Assembly (NCBI RefSeq): GCF_025950235.1
Contig: NZ_JAPDDT010000023.1
Location: 1 to 64,000 of the forward strand
Direction of reading: 5' to 3'
Source of the DNA: Luteolibacter arcticus
GTDB taxonomy: Bacteria; Verrucomicrobiota; Verrucomicrobiia; Verrucomicrobiales; Akkermansiaceae
Length of the DNA stretch: 64,000 bases
Shown: piece after piece, positions 55,249 to 63,684 of the stretch
Position numbering within the stretch: the stretch's first letter is position 1
Layout: each line of letters begins with the position of its first letter
The notes under the pieces: generated by a model
What the model saw: the letters and a program-made list of their open reading frames with translations, nothing else
What the model was told of the DNA's origin: nothing
The model's database searches: none
Translations under genes and position numbers: made by a program

Positions 55249-55977
55249 TTAGAGAGTGAGGGCGGCGGGCGGCAGCGGCAGCCCGCCGGCGCCACCGGAG
55301 AGCGCGGTGGCAGTGAGTGCGGTCACCACGCCACTTCCATCGTTCGAGGCCTTGTTCGCCACGGTGACCAGCGCCGATGCCGCCCCGCTCGCCTCGAGCG
55401 CCGTCTTCACCTGCGCCGCCGTCGAGGTGATCGCCGCGCTGCCATTCGTGGCCACCTTCACGGTGATGTCGCGGCCGGAGACCACCACGCCGAGGCTGGC
55501 GTTATTCGTCCCCGGGCTCACGTAGCTCACCGTCACGTCATTCCCCAGCCGGCCGGACAAGACCGCCGTGAAGGCCAGGTCGTTGTTAGAGCCGCTCAGG
55601 TTCGTCGCAAGCGTCGCCGCCACCGCCGATGACTCGCTGCCGAGGTCGATCGCCACCGGCTCTGCCAATGCCCGCGTAAGGGCAGGCGTGCCGGCACCGT
55701 CGTTATCCGCGGCCCACGTCGTCACCGTCCATGGCCAGGTCCCGAAGCCACTGAAGCGACTTAGGTCGTTGGCGATCTGCCACTCTCCTTCCGTAGCCTC
55801 GAAGACCTCCGCATCGCCCGGGCCCGTGTATCGCCACTCGGGCACCTTCGCCGACAGCACGTAAGTCAAATTCAGCGCCGCGGCATGCGTGCCCGTCACG
55901 CCCGACAGCGTGAATGCCGGCCACAGCCCGCTGCCGCCGCCTGTTAGATCGATCGATACCGGTGGATCAGGGACCAT
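55249..55977 (-). CDS. phage structural protein, beta-rich
   Basis: A 242-residue protein starting MVPDPPVSIDLTGGGSGLWP. The N-terminal third has an Ig-like pattern (LTYVLSAKVPEWRYTGPGD); the C-terminal part (VAATLATNLSGSNNDLAFTA, then VSGRDITVKVATNGSAAITS) is a long beta-solenoid-like or tail-needle-type repeat. The stop TAA lies in a TGTTAGA motif. Possibly a decoration or minor tail protein. Confidence 0.5.
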   Translation of the reverse strand: MVPDPPVSIDLTGGGSGLWPAFTLSGVTGTHAAALNLTYVLSAKVPEWRYTGPGDAEVFEATEGEWQIANDLSRFSGFGTWPWTVTTWAADNDGAGTPALTRALAEPVAIDLGSESSAVAATLATNLSGSNNDLAFTAVLSGRLGNDVTVSYVSPGTNNASLGVVVSGRDITVKVATNGSAAITSTAAQVKTALEASGAASALVTVANKASNDGSGVVTALTATALSGGAGGLPLPPAALTL

Positions 55978-55980
55978 GGC

Positions 55981-56514
55981 TCAGGAAAGGTTCGAGACCT
56001 CCGCGGTATTCAGCGAGCTCGAGAGCTGCCGCACGATGAAGCGATACGCCGTCAGGTTCTCGCCAAAGGTGTAGGGCTCCACCCGCCCCTCGCCCCAGAT
56101 GTTCATCGTCACGATCTGGTTGTTCTGGTGATCGTAGCCCTGGATCAGATACCAGCCGCGGATGTCTTCCTCCGCCGCATTCGGCACGAAGACTCCGGAC
56201 GCCGGCGTCGTCCCGCCAAAGAGGCCCTCCGCCAGCGTCGTCTCGCTCCACTCCTGCAGGCCGAAGACATACTCGATCTGCTGGTTCGTCGTGATCACCG
56301 CGCGATCCTGGAAGCGTCCCGGATCCGGCGAGCGCCGCACCAGGCGGTTCCCGCTACGCCGCACCTCGAAGGTCTCACAGCTCGCCACCTTCGTATAGTT
56401 GCTCGCCGGATCCGTGTCCGGCTTGGCGTCCACCGCCACGATGACCGGCGGGCTGTCAACGGATTCACCCTCGCGAGCGAGGAAGATATGGAAACCGGCA
56501 ATGATGTCTTTCAT
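55981..56514 (-). CDS. putative tail tube protein
   Basis: A 177-residue protein. Its length, beta-rich pattern (VIVAVDAKPDTDPASNYTKV, then CETFEVRRSGNRLVRR) and position after the head-tail genes fit a tail tube monomer; no signature proves it. It abuts the next gene by 3 bases. Confidence 0.45.
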   Translation of the reverse strand: MKDIIAGFHIFLAREGESVDSPPVIVAVDAKPDTDPASNYTKVASCETFEVRRSGNRLVRRSPDPGRFQDRAVITTNQQIEYVFGLQEWSETTLAEGLFGGTTPASGVFVPNAAEEDIRGWYLIQGYDHQNNQIVTMNIWGEGRVEPYTFGENLTAYRFIVRQLSSSLNTAEVSNLS

Positions 56515-56572
56515 GATCGTAGGTAAAAAAATGGAAATCGATATCGAATTGGTTCGGCCCCAGCCGACACTG

Positions 56573-56842
56573 TTAGATTACTTCAAGGATCTCGGCCTTC
56601 CTCCCGGCCGCCAGGTATTCCGCATGGGCCAGCGGCACGCCCTCCACCACCCTGCCCCGCGCAAACGTGAAGCCCCGCGCCTTCACCTGATCCAGGCAGC
56701 GGATCTTCGCCACGCGGCCGCTGGGAACGCGGGCCGCTGGCCCGCTTGGACAGTCCGGTGCCTTTTCCATAAGCGTGCTGGTGACAGCACATGCCTCTTC
56801 TTTCTCATTCTCAATCGGGGTCTCAGATAGCTCGTGATTCAT
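56573..56842 (-). CDS. small phage protein (DUF7210-like)
   Basis: An 89-residue protein. The C-terminal half (GRVVEGVPLAHAEYLAAGRK, then AEILEVI) fits small tail-module proteins with a pattern of GxVxxVxxAEAxxLxAxGxAE. Its first half contains a GCGGGCCGCTGGCCCGC palindromic stretch, probably repeat-derived. The stop lies in a TGTTAGA motif. Confidence 0.5.
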   Translation of the reverse strand: MNHELSETPIENEKEEACAVTSTLMEKAPDCPSGPAARVPSGRVAKIRCLDQVKARGFTFARGRVVEGVPLAHAEYLAAGRKAEILEVI

Positions 56843-57312
56843 GGCTCAATAAAAGAAACTGCCTCGGACGAAAACTGCACCACACTCTCCGCATCGATGC
56901 GGATCACATGAAACTCCTCCGCATCCGCGATCGTCATGTCGGTCACTTCGAAGCGCACCTGGCTCTTCGTCGGCGTCTCATCGGGGAACCAGTGGTGCAG
57001 CGCCCGGGCCACCAGTTCGGCCAGCTCCGCCGGCTCCTTGCTGCCATCCCGCGGCACCCCGCCATGGATGACCGGCTTGAAGAAAAGCGACACACTATAG
57101 CGCGCCGCCAGCCGCACCGCGGAAAGCTGGCGATCCCGATTGCTCCCACCCAGGAAGGCGATCACGCCCAGCCCCAGCTTCTTCGCCGTCGCCTTCGTGA
57201 ATTCGCTGCCCAGGTTCTTCTGGCGATCCACCAGCCACGTCAGCGGCTGCAGGCCATCCACCGTCGCCAGATAGGCAGCCAGGTCATCGGCTCGATCGAG
57301 TAGCGCGCTCAT
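56839..57312 (-). CDS. tail completion-type protein (gp37-like)
   Basis: A 157-residue protein starting MSALLDRADDLAAYLATVDG. It fits the position and length of Mu gp37-type proteins, between the gp36-like and tube genes. It overlaps the next gene by 4 bases (ATGA). The start at 57312 is chosen because the longer ORF runs into the repeat block upstream. Confidence 0.55.
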   Translation of the reverse strand: MSALLDRADDLAAYLATVDGLQPLTWLVDRQKNLGSEFTKATAKKLGLGVIAFLGGSNRDRQLSAVRLAARYSVSLFFKPVIHGGVPRDGSKEPAELAELVARALHHWFPDETPTKSQVRFEVTDMTIADAEEFHVIRIDAESVVQFSSEAVSFIEP

Positions 57313-57317
57313 CGTTG

Positions 57318-57743
57318 TTAGAAGTCGAGCTGGACCTTCCCGCCATACGATCCCGTGGCCTCGGCCACCGTCACCGGATAGACGCCATCCGGCGATGTCA
57401 CCAGCACCTCGCCCTTCGCCACCTGGTCCAGATAGAGATACGCCTGGCGTGTCTCCTCCGCTCGCTGGTCCGTGCTGCCCTCCATCGTCGGCTGCGCGGC
57501 CACCAGCGCGGCGCGGCACAGGCTCACGGCGTGATACAGCGCGCCTGCGGGGATGGTCCCCTCGTCGCCCGGCGTATTCCCCGAGAAGGTCGCCACCTTC
57601 GACCGCACCAGCGCGGCCACCTGGGCGATGATGCCGCTCAGCTTGTCCGTCGAGGCCGCCTCGCCCACCGCTTCGAAGGCGTCCCTCTCGTCCGTCGTCA
57701 GCCGGGCGAGGACGTGCGTGCTGGAGAGTGCAACCCATGACAT
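57318..57743 (-). CDS. DUF1320-type phage protein (Mu gp36-like)
   Basis: A 141-residue protein. It starts MSWVALSSTHVLARLTTDER and continues in the DUF1320/gp36 pattern: LSGIIAQVAALVRSKVATFS, then AGALYHAVSLCRAALVAAQP and VTSPDGVYPVTVAEATG. It is a head-tail adaptor-type protein in Mu-like phages. The stop is inside a TGTTAGA motif. Confidence 0.65.
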   Translation of the reverse strand: MSWVALSSTHVLARLTTDERDAFEAVGEAASTDKLSGIIAQVAALVRSKVATFSGNTPGDEGTIPAGALYHAVSLCRAALVAAQPTMEGSTDQRAEETRQAYLYLDQVAKGEVLVTSPDGVYPVTVAEATGSYGGKVQLDF

Positions 57744-58396
57744 GTGATGATAATGTTAGAAAATGTCTCCCAAATGTAGCTGGGGCATCTTGCCCCAGTC
57801 CGTTGCAGGGGCGTCCCGCCCCTTCTCCCTCGCCCCACCTTTCCCGCCCGCCCGTCATCCATTGCCAGAGCGCAGGAAGACCGGACGGGCGGGCTATGAA
57901 AATGTCTCCCAAATGTAGCTGGGGCATCTTGCCCCAGTCCGTTGAAGGGGCGTCCCGCCCCTTCTCCCCCGCCCCACCTTTCCCGCCCGCCCGTCCTCCA
58001 TTGCCGGAGCTCAGGAAGACCGGACGGGCGGGGCTATGGAACCGGTGCGTGAGCAAGCAACCGGACGACCAGGAAATCGCAATCAGTCAGCCTCGAATGG
58101 CGTGGCGGGTGGTTAGGCCTGCTCTCCCTGAGCCCTGGCGATCGAAGGAACTACCGGGAAAGCTGAAACCAAAGACCTCAAGAACCCATCCATCCCAGGC
58201 ACCCCGCCTCCAACCTCAGTTTTTCCCCATCCTCTTAATCTGCGTTCATCTGCGTCATCTGCGGTTGAATCTTCCCCCCTCTCCCGCAACCCCACCCCGA
58301 TCTAACTCCCATCCATCCCATCCATCCCATCCATCCTGGTCCAAAAAGAACCCAGATAGCCCCCCGATGACCGCTCAAAACCACGCACCATCCCGG
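57744..58396. other. repeat block between gp36-like and capsid genes
   Basis: A spacer of about 650 bases inside the structural gene run. It contains a 139-bp tandem duplication (57760-58037), ATCTGCGTTCATCTGCG text near 58240, and ATCCATCCC repeats at 58311-58340. No gene is supported. Confidence 0.7.
57760..58037. repeat. 139-bp tandem duplication with hairpins
   Basis: Two copies start at 57760 and 57899 and are almost identical. Each holds the hairpins CTGGGGCATCTTGCCCCAG (8-bp stem, TCT loop; 57780-57798 and 57919-57937) and GGGGCGTCCCGCCCC, and a GCCCGCCCGTC...GACCGGACGGGCGGGC inverted pair. A third, shorter copy is at 59372-59420. Confidence 0.9.
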
Positions 58397-59311
58397 TCAG
58401 GTCGTGGTGATCGTCAGCCGTGCCACCGCGGACGCATTGTTCACATAAGCCGCCTCGGTCCACTCCGTGATCACCTTCTCGCCGAAGTCCTTCTCCTTGA
58501 TCCGCACCCCGCCGAAGGGATTCGCCTGCACCCGGAAGGTCTTGAAGGCCGACGCGTCGAAGCTGTTTGCATTCTCCGCCGCGTAGTAGATCCACACCTC
58601 CGGATTCGTCGCCGTCAGCGCGTTGGACTTGCTGCTCGTCGTGTTCAGCTTCGTGTCGAAGACCGTCGTGCTCACCATGCACTCCGTGTTCGGATTCAGG
58701 AACAGCGAGCCCACCTCCGCGATCATCGGCGCCACCGTCGTCGCCCCCGGATACCGGTCGATCACCTTCGCGTGGTTCTTGAAGATCGACCACGCACCCA
58801 GCGCAAAGACCACCCGGTTCGGCAGCAGGCCGGTCGCATCCGCCACCGCCTTCATGTAGGAGTCGATGTCCGCCACCGGATCGTCAGAGCCGCCCCACAC
58901 CTCCGCCGTCGGCGAGACCCCGGCACGCAGCGTGACCAGCGTCTCGTAGAGCCGGCTGTTAGACGCTTGCGAGACCAGGTTCTGCACCCGCGCCTCGCGC
59001 AGCAGCCGCGAGCCTTCGCCCGTGGTCGCCAGCGCCAGCTCGTGGTTGTCGATGATGTCGTGCAGCGCATACGGCTGCAGCGTGATGCTGACCCGCTCGC
59101 CATCCGTCACGACGGCCGTCGAGTCACCGCCGATCGCCCGCTTCGCACTCGGCACTTGGAAGCCGGAGCGCTTGGCGTAGTCGATCACATTGAACTGCGC
59201 CGCCCCGGTGATCACCACCGGTGCGAGGAAGTCCGCGAGGGGACTCGCCGTGGCCTGGAACAGACCCTTGGCGAATTGATTCAGCGTATTGATATTGGCA
59301 GGCGTGGCCAT
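58397..59311 (-). CDS. major capsid protein
   Basis: A 304-residue protein. MATPANINTLNQFAKGLFQA at the start, GERVSITLQPYALHDIIDN and LRAGVSPTAEVWG in the middle, and a C-terminal AFKTFRVQANPFGGVRIKEK fit the HK97-type coat family of phages with gpI-type proteases. Length and position (after the protease and decoration genes, before gp36-like) support this. It is not closely similar to Mu gpT by eye. Confidence 0.75.
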   Translation of the reverse strand: MATPANINTLNQFAKGLFQATASPLADFLAPVVITGAAQFNVIDYAKRSGFQVPSAKRAIGGDSTAVVTDGERVSITLQPYALHDIIDNHELALATTGEGSRLLREARVQNLVSQASNSRLYETLVTLRAGVSPTAEVWGGSDDPVADIDSYMKAVADATGLLPNRVVFALGAWSIFKNHAKVIDRYPGATTVAPMIAEVGSLFLNPNTECMVSTTVFDTKLNTTSSKSNALTATNPEVWIYYAAENANSFDASAFKTFRVQANPFGGVRIKEKDFGEKVITEWTEAAYVNNASAVARLTITTT

Positions 59312-59361
59312 GATTCAGATTGGTTCGTGTGTATTGCTGTTAGATTGCGTCGTATACGTCT

Positions 59362-59420
59362 CGGAGCGTAGCTGGGGCATCTTGCCCCAGTCCGTTGGAG
59401 GGGCGTCCCGCCCCTTCACC
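59362..59420. repeat. third copy of the CTGGGGCATC hairpin unit
   Basis: CTGGGGCATCTTGCCCCAG at 59372-59390 followed by TCCGTTGGAGGGGCGTCCCG, the same text as in the 139-bp duplication. It sits downstream of the decoration gene. Confidence 0.9.
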
Positions 59421-59443
59421 CCGCTTCTTCAGATTGGGATTGC

Positions 59444-59837
59444 TTACGGGAGCGTGTAGTAGCCGGGCGAAAGCACCGCCTTGATCAGTTGCCCCGCCGC
59501 CGTGCTCGCCTCCAGCGCCACGGCGAAGACCTTGTGCGTGCTGGTCGTGCTCTTGTTGCACTGGCCGGAAGCAGCCGGCACCAGGTTGTCGCCGATCGCG
59601 ATGCCGCTGGCGGACGCTTCCACCAGCACGATCGCGCCGGAGCCCGCCGGAGCCCGCCGGCGCCACGCTCGCCACGCCATTCGCGGCGCAGTCCTCGGTC
59701 ATCACCCCCAGCGCGGCTTCCGTCGCCGCGGTGGTCACCACGCAGGTGCCGGATGAGGCCTTCACGATCTTGCCGAGCGTCACCGCAGCGGCACTATTGG
59801 TGATCGGGACGATCGGGATTTCTTGGGATAGAGGCAT
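59444..59837 (-). pseudogene. head decoration protein (DUF2190-like), frameshifted by a 10-bp duplication
   Basis: Frame one gives MPLSQEIPIVPITNSAAAVT and continues to GVASVAPAGSGG. Another frame then continues GAIVLVEASASGIAIGDNLV and ends AAGQLIKAVLSPGYYTLP. The break lies at two direct copies of the 10-base string GGAGCCCGCC (59641-59660). Removing one copy restores a single 125-residue ORF of DUF2190 type (small, Ala/Gly/Thr-rich decoration protein). The frameshifted product would end early in a random tail. Confidence 0.85.
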
Positions 59838-59879
59838 GGTAGGATTCAGGTGTAGTGGTTGATTCTCGTTTGGATTCTG

Positions 59880-60920
59880 TTAGACAAAGGCAGGTGGATC
59901 GATCTCGGCGGCACGCGCCCAGACCATCGTGAAAGGAGCGTCCGGCCCCAGGTCCGTGCGGGCCTTCGCCTGCGCCGCGGCGATCCGCTGCTCATGGTTC
60001 GCCGGACTCGCGGCACGCGCGGAAATGATCGGCCGCGTGATGTCGGCGCCGGTCGCCTCCGCCGCCTCCACCTTCTCTGTTAGAAGCTGCATCGCCAGCT
60101 CGTTGGACTCGGCCGCCGTGAGATACTTCGCCTTCTCCCGCTCGTCCGCCGCACCCGCCAGGCCGGCCTTCACCGCCCGGTCGAAGAGCGCGACACCGGC
60201 CCTCACCTTCTCGTCCTTCCGCTCCGACTTCAGGTCCGCCAGCTCCTTCTCCAGCGCCGGCACCTTCGCCGCCTCCGAGCACATCACCCGCAGGCGTTCG
60301 CTGGCGAGTTGATCCGCGCCCTCGCGGGCGGCTTCGGCATCGGTGAGCAGTCCGCAAGAGACAAGTGAAAGTAGTGAGTTCATGAGCATATCCGGCTTAT
60401 CCGTCCTATCCGACCCATCCTTCCGATCCGGGTCATCCTCCGCGTCTGCCGCGGCGATGGCGGGAATCTCGCGGAAGGCCGGCTCCGTGCACAGCGCTCC
60501 CACTGGCCCCCGATCCGGCAGCCCGCTCGGAACGCCATTCGCGCCGATGTAAAACTCCGGCGAGAAGAACCGCGCATCCCGTCCCTCCACCGCCTCGCGG
60601 CCGCTCTTCGACCACTCCACCATCGCCACGATCCCCGTGCCCGCCTCATAGCGGAAGCCCGTCGGATAGCACGAAACCGGGTGCCGCCGCGTGTGCTCGA
60701 AGTCGCACCACGCCTTCACATTCCCCCGCTTCGCCAGCGCCTCGTTGAACGCCGCCGCCACCGCCTCGCCCTCCTCCGCCGGCAAGTTCACATCGATCCC
60801 CTTCGGGTGCGATTGCGGCTTCAGCTTGTGACTGCCCTCCGGCAGGAAAACAATCTCATCCGGAGCACCCTCACCGCGCAACGCACAAGCCAGCGCCGAG
60901 GAAATCAACACATGCGACAT
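59880..60920 (-). CDS. phage protease/scaffold (Mu gpI-like)
   Basis: About 346 residues starting MSHVLISSALACALRGEGAP. The N-terminal half fits the Mu I protein protease: AWCDFEHTRRHPVSC, MVEWSKSGREAVEGRDARFF, then FSPEFYIGANG. The C-terminal half is a helical scaffold (ALEKELADLKSERKDEKV). A short linker with DRKDGSDRTDKPDM corresponds to a GGATCGG-type repeat inserted in the gene. It matches the protease-then-coat order. Confidence 0.72.
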   Translation of the reverse strand: MSHVLISSALACALRGEGAPDEIVFLPEGSHKLKPQSHPKGIDVNLPAEEGEAVAAAFNEALAKRGNVKAWCDFEHTRRHPVSCYPTGFRYEAGTGIVAMVEWSKSGREAVEGRDARFFSPEFYIGANGVPSGLPDRGPVGALCTEPAFREIPAIAAADAEDDPDRKDGSDRTDKPDMLMNSLLSLVSCGLLTDAEAAREGADQLASERLRVMCSEAAKVPALEKELADLKSERKDEKVRAGVALFDRAVKAGLAGAADEREKAKYLTAAESNELAMQLLTEKVEAAEATGADITRPIISARAASPANHEQRIAAAQAKARTDLGPDAPFTMVWARAAEIDPPAFV

Positions 60921-61360
60921 GCCCGCATACTCCACCTAACAGCTCACCACATCCACCCCATCCACTGGCCCCCAAAACAGTGGCCGCAGCTTCCAGCAGC
61001 AAGCCCCCGGGACCGCTGGTCTTCAGACCGGCTTCACCAGACCGACGCCCATCCCCGACGCCCTTCCGTTCGGTCATTCTCCACCATCCGTAGCCATGCT
61101 GGCAACAGCACGTGTCTTTCGCCAGTGCCCGGAAATTGCACGCTCCTCTAACAGCTCCACCAATCCCACCCCACCCCACCCCGCAGCTACCCCCAAAAAG
61201 GGGCCACTCGCGCCCTCCCGCGAACGCAATCTCAACGTTCCTTCCTCACCATCCGCAAGCGCGCTCGCGACAGCACGTGTCTTTCGCCAATGCACCGCCG
61301 TCCTTTTCGAAGACCTGACCCATCACGGGATAAGCTTCCAAGTCCCAGCCCCATTTGCGA
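60921..61360. other. gene-free spacer
   Basis: About 440 bases separating the minus-strand structural genes from plus-strand cargo. Two direct copies of ACAGCACGTGTCTTTCGCCA lie near 61107 and 61272, and a family B half (CTGGTCTTCAGACCGGC) near 61016. It must hold the promoter(s) for the plus-strand genes; none is clear. Confidence 0.6.
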
Positions 61361-61675
61361 ATGTCGGATGCCATGAACGACTACTATTTCCTGTACCAGT
61401 ACGAGCTTCTGGTTCTTCTGGCCTTGTTCGCATTCGTTCTGTGGACCCTCTGGGCGATCAAGAGTAAGGTGCTCTACGCCGCCATCCCATGCGCGATCAT
61501 TCTTGGTGGGGTGGCCTTGCTAGCAAAGGCCTTCCACGATCCCGGGGACGAGTTCCTCGGCACCTATGTCACCCTCGCTTACGATCTAATCATTTCCGCT
61601 TTTCACGTGATCCTCATTCCATCCTCCATGATCTGCACCATCCTGATCACCCGGCCAAAGGACCCCACTCCGTGA
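61361..61675 (+). CDS. small membrane protein (phage-borne cargo)
   Basis: About 104 residues from ATG at 61361, or 100 from 61373. Three hydrophobic segments: LLVLLALFAFVLWTLWAI, VLYAAIPCAIILGGVALLA and IISAFHVILIPSSMICTILI. No family is recognised. It is on the strand opposite to the structural genes. Confidence 0.55.
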   Translation: MSDAMNDYYFLYQYELLVLLALFAFVLWTLWAIKSKVLYAAIPCAIILGGVALLAKAFHDPGDEFLGTYVTLAYDLIISAFHVILIPSSMICTILITRPKDPTP

Positions 61676-61769
61676 ATAGCCGGCCACCGTAATCTCAAAT
61701 CCCGGAGCTCAAATCCCCAGCCCTGGTTTTCTCTAACAAGTCGCTCCTTGGTCCCACCCACGAATCGCC

Positions 61770-62102
61770 ATGTCAGCCGAAGAACCATTCGAAGTCGAAG
61801 TCGAAGTCGTGTTTGTCCTGAACGACGGCCGGTCCTTACGTCACGTCGTCGTCCGCCCGTTACAACCGATTCCAAATTTCACGATCACCGACCGGACCAC
61901 GCTAGACGGACTTCCTATCACAGCCATCGAAATGCCTCCGCGCGCCCTTCATCCGGATGGCTCACCGCGTATGGATCTGCTGAACTTCCGCCTGCGCAAC
62001 CGCCCGGATTGCTCCCGCTTCCAGCCCGGCCAAAGAGCCCTCCTCAAAGGAATCCAATTGCACCCCTGGGACAAGCCGCCATCCTCAGCCCATGACCCGT
62101 GA
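61770..62102 (+). CDS. hypothetical protein (phage-borne cargo)
   Basis: A 110-residue protein starting MSAEEPFEVEVEVVFVLNDG, beta-rich at the N-terminus. No recognised domain; no membrane segment. It overlaps the next gene by 11 bases, so they are probably co-translated. Confidence 0.55.
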   Translation: MSAEEPFEVEVEVVFVLNDGRSLRHVVVRPLQPIPNFTITDRTTLDGLPITAIEMPPRALHPDGSPRMDLLNFRLRNRPDCSRFQPGQRALLKGIQLHPWDKPPSSAHDP

Positions 62103-62313
62103 AGAAGTCATCCTAGTCGCCCGCGCCACCGCGGATCAGGAAGGCTGGATATGGCTGGAGCCCGTGAGCGTGCGGAGGTCCCGCCGCTTCACCTTCTTCG
62201 GCCGGCGCACCTGGCGCGTCTACACAAACTCCGAGGAGATCGGCTGCAATGTCCGGATCGACATCGACGACGAATCCCGAGAAATCATCGGCAAAGGATT
62301 TTGCCGGCGATAA
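62092..62313 (+). CDS. small hypothetical protein (PepSY- or NTF2-like pattern, weak)
   Basis: A 73-residue protein starting MTREEVILVARATADQEGWI. The pattern ARAxAxxxGWxWxxPVxVxxxR...WRVxTNxxxxGxNVRIxIDxxSxExx resembles small beta-rich families with a PepSY-like or immunity-like fold. It ends in basic FCRR. It is the third plus-strand cargo gene. Confidence 0.5.
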   Translation: MTREEVILVARATADQEGWIWLEPVSVRRSRRFTFFGRRTWRVYTNSEEIGCNVRIDIDDESREIIGKGFCRR

Positions 62314-62394
62314 GATCATCCGTCTCGGGATGCCACTCACTCCCGCAGCGCTTTCGGCCACGCGTGCCTTTGGCTGTTCCACTGAACACCGATC

Positions 62395-62834
62395 ACTGAT
62401 CACCCGGCACTTCCCCTGCCTTTCCTTGGCGACCTTCGCGTCTTCGCGGTTCAACTTCTCCCCATCCCCGACCTCCAGGCTATCTCCGCGACCTCCGCGT
62501 CTCCGCGGTTCGTTCCCGCCCATCCCCGGTGCCTTTCACGGATCACCGATCACCCGGCACTTCCCCTGTCCCTCCTTGGCGACCTTCGCGTCTTGGCGGT
62601 TCAACACCTCCCCATCCCCGACCTCCGCGCTCTCTCCCCGACCTCCGCGCCTCCGCGTTTCGTTCCCCCCACTCATCCCCGATGCCTTTCACTGATCACT
62701 GATCACTGATCACTGATCACTGATCACCGATCACTCGGCACTTCCCCTGCCTTTCACTGATCACCGATCACTGATCACTCGGCACTTCCCCTGCCTTTCA
62801 CCGATCACTGATCACTCGGCACTTCCCCTGCCTT
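62395..62834. repeat. repetitive region with heptamer array (ACTGATC)5
   Basis: Tandem-like blocks of CCCGGCACTTCCCCTGCC, GGCGACCTTCGCGTCTTCGC and CGACCTCCGCG text (62395-62690), then five exact copies of the heptamer ACTGATC plus one ACCGATC (62691-62732), then repeats of CGGCACTTCCCCTGCCTTTC separated by GATCAC units. No gene is supported. Confidence 0.85.
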
Positions 62835-63461
62835 TCACCGATCACCCGGCACCCTCCAATCCCCTAACAGCTCCCCACCCTCCGGCACGATCCCCGGATC
62901 CCCCCGCATCGCCTGCCGCATCGTCAGCGTGTAGAGCAGCGCCCCCTTCCGCCGCACCCGCGGCTTCCCCTTGTTAGACCCGCGCGAAATCGTCCCGCTC
63001 ACCTCCCCCTCGAAGAGATACCCCACCACCTCCCCGCCCCGCGCCTTCACGAATGCCAGCGGCCCCGTCTCCCCCGGCGCGATCCGCCGGCCGCCCCGCA
63101 CCGGCACCCGCTCGCTCGGAATCGCCAGCGCCCGCGTCGCCCGCCCCGTGTAGCTCGAGATCCCCTTCCCTGGCGTCAACGTCCCGCCCTCATAGCGCAA
63201 CCGCACCCCCAGCTCCGACACCTTCACCACCGCGCCCGACCCCGACACCTCGCTCGACACCGACCCCGCCACATCCGCCCAAAACGTCACCCCATCCCGA
63301 TCCCTCGGCACATACCTCTCCCGCAAGTGCTCCCGCCAACGCGCCTCCACCCCCGCCGCCGCCGCCTCGAGCAAAGCCCCCCGATCCCCCAGCACGCCCA
63401 AGACCCCCTCCATCTCCGCGCCCAGACCCAGGCCCTCCGTCGAAATCCCCACCGTGATCAT
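62835..63461 (-). CDS. virion morphogenesis/tail completion protein (Mu gpG-like)
   Basis: A 208-residue protein starting MITVGISTEGLGLGAEMEGV. It fits the virion-morphogenesis pattern of Mu-like phages: an N-terminal helical part, RWREHLRERYVPRDRDGVTF, then a beta domain with ATRALAIPSERVPVRGGRRI, SGTISRGSN and TRQAMRGDPGIVPEG-like end. It precedes the protease gene as in Mu. A TGTTAGA motif lies in the gene at 62972 and encodes Ser-Asn. Confidence 0.65.
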   Translation of the reverse strand: MITVGISTEGLGLGAEMEGVLGVLGDRGALLEAAAAGVEARWREHLRERYVPRDRDGVTFWADVAGSVSSEVSGSGAVVKVSELGVRLRYEGGTLTPGKGISSYTGRATRALAIPSERVPVRGGRRIAPGETGPLAFVKARGGEVVGYLFEGEVSGTISRGSNKGKPRVRRKGALLYTLTMRQAMRGDPGIVPEGGELLGDWRVPGDR

Positions 63462-63684
63462 CGCCGCACTCCTTCCTCTTCAAGATTCATCCCAGCCACC
63501 ACCCGCACCACCCATCCAACGCTTCCCCCATCGTCACTCATCCCCCCATCAAACCCCATCCCCGCCCTCACCTCCACCCCACCCAGTGGCCCCCGTCGTT
63601 TCCCTAACAGATCACCTCCAGCCTCCGGAAAATCACCGGCCCGAACAACGCCCAAGCCACCCTCCACCCAAAAGCCACCGCCCC

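Noticed and set aside
60343-60552. Plus-strand ORF rich in Ser inside the protease gene.
   Set aside because: Antisense shadow of the gpI-like gene and its GGATCGG repeat linker.
62691-62834. Regular GATCAC-containing units looked like a CRISPR array.
   Set aside because: Units are 7 bp and then irregular blocks with no unique spacers of 30 bases; no cas genes nearby.
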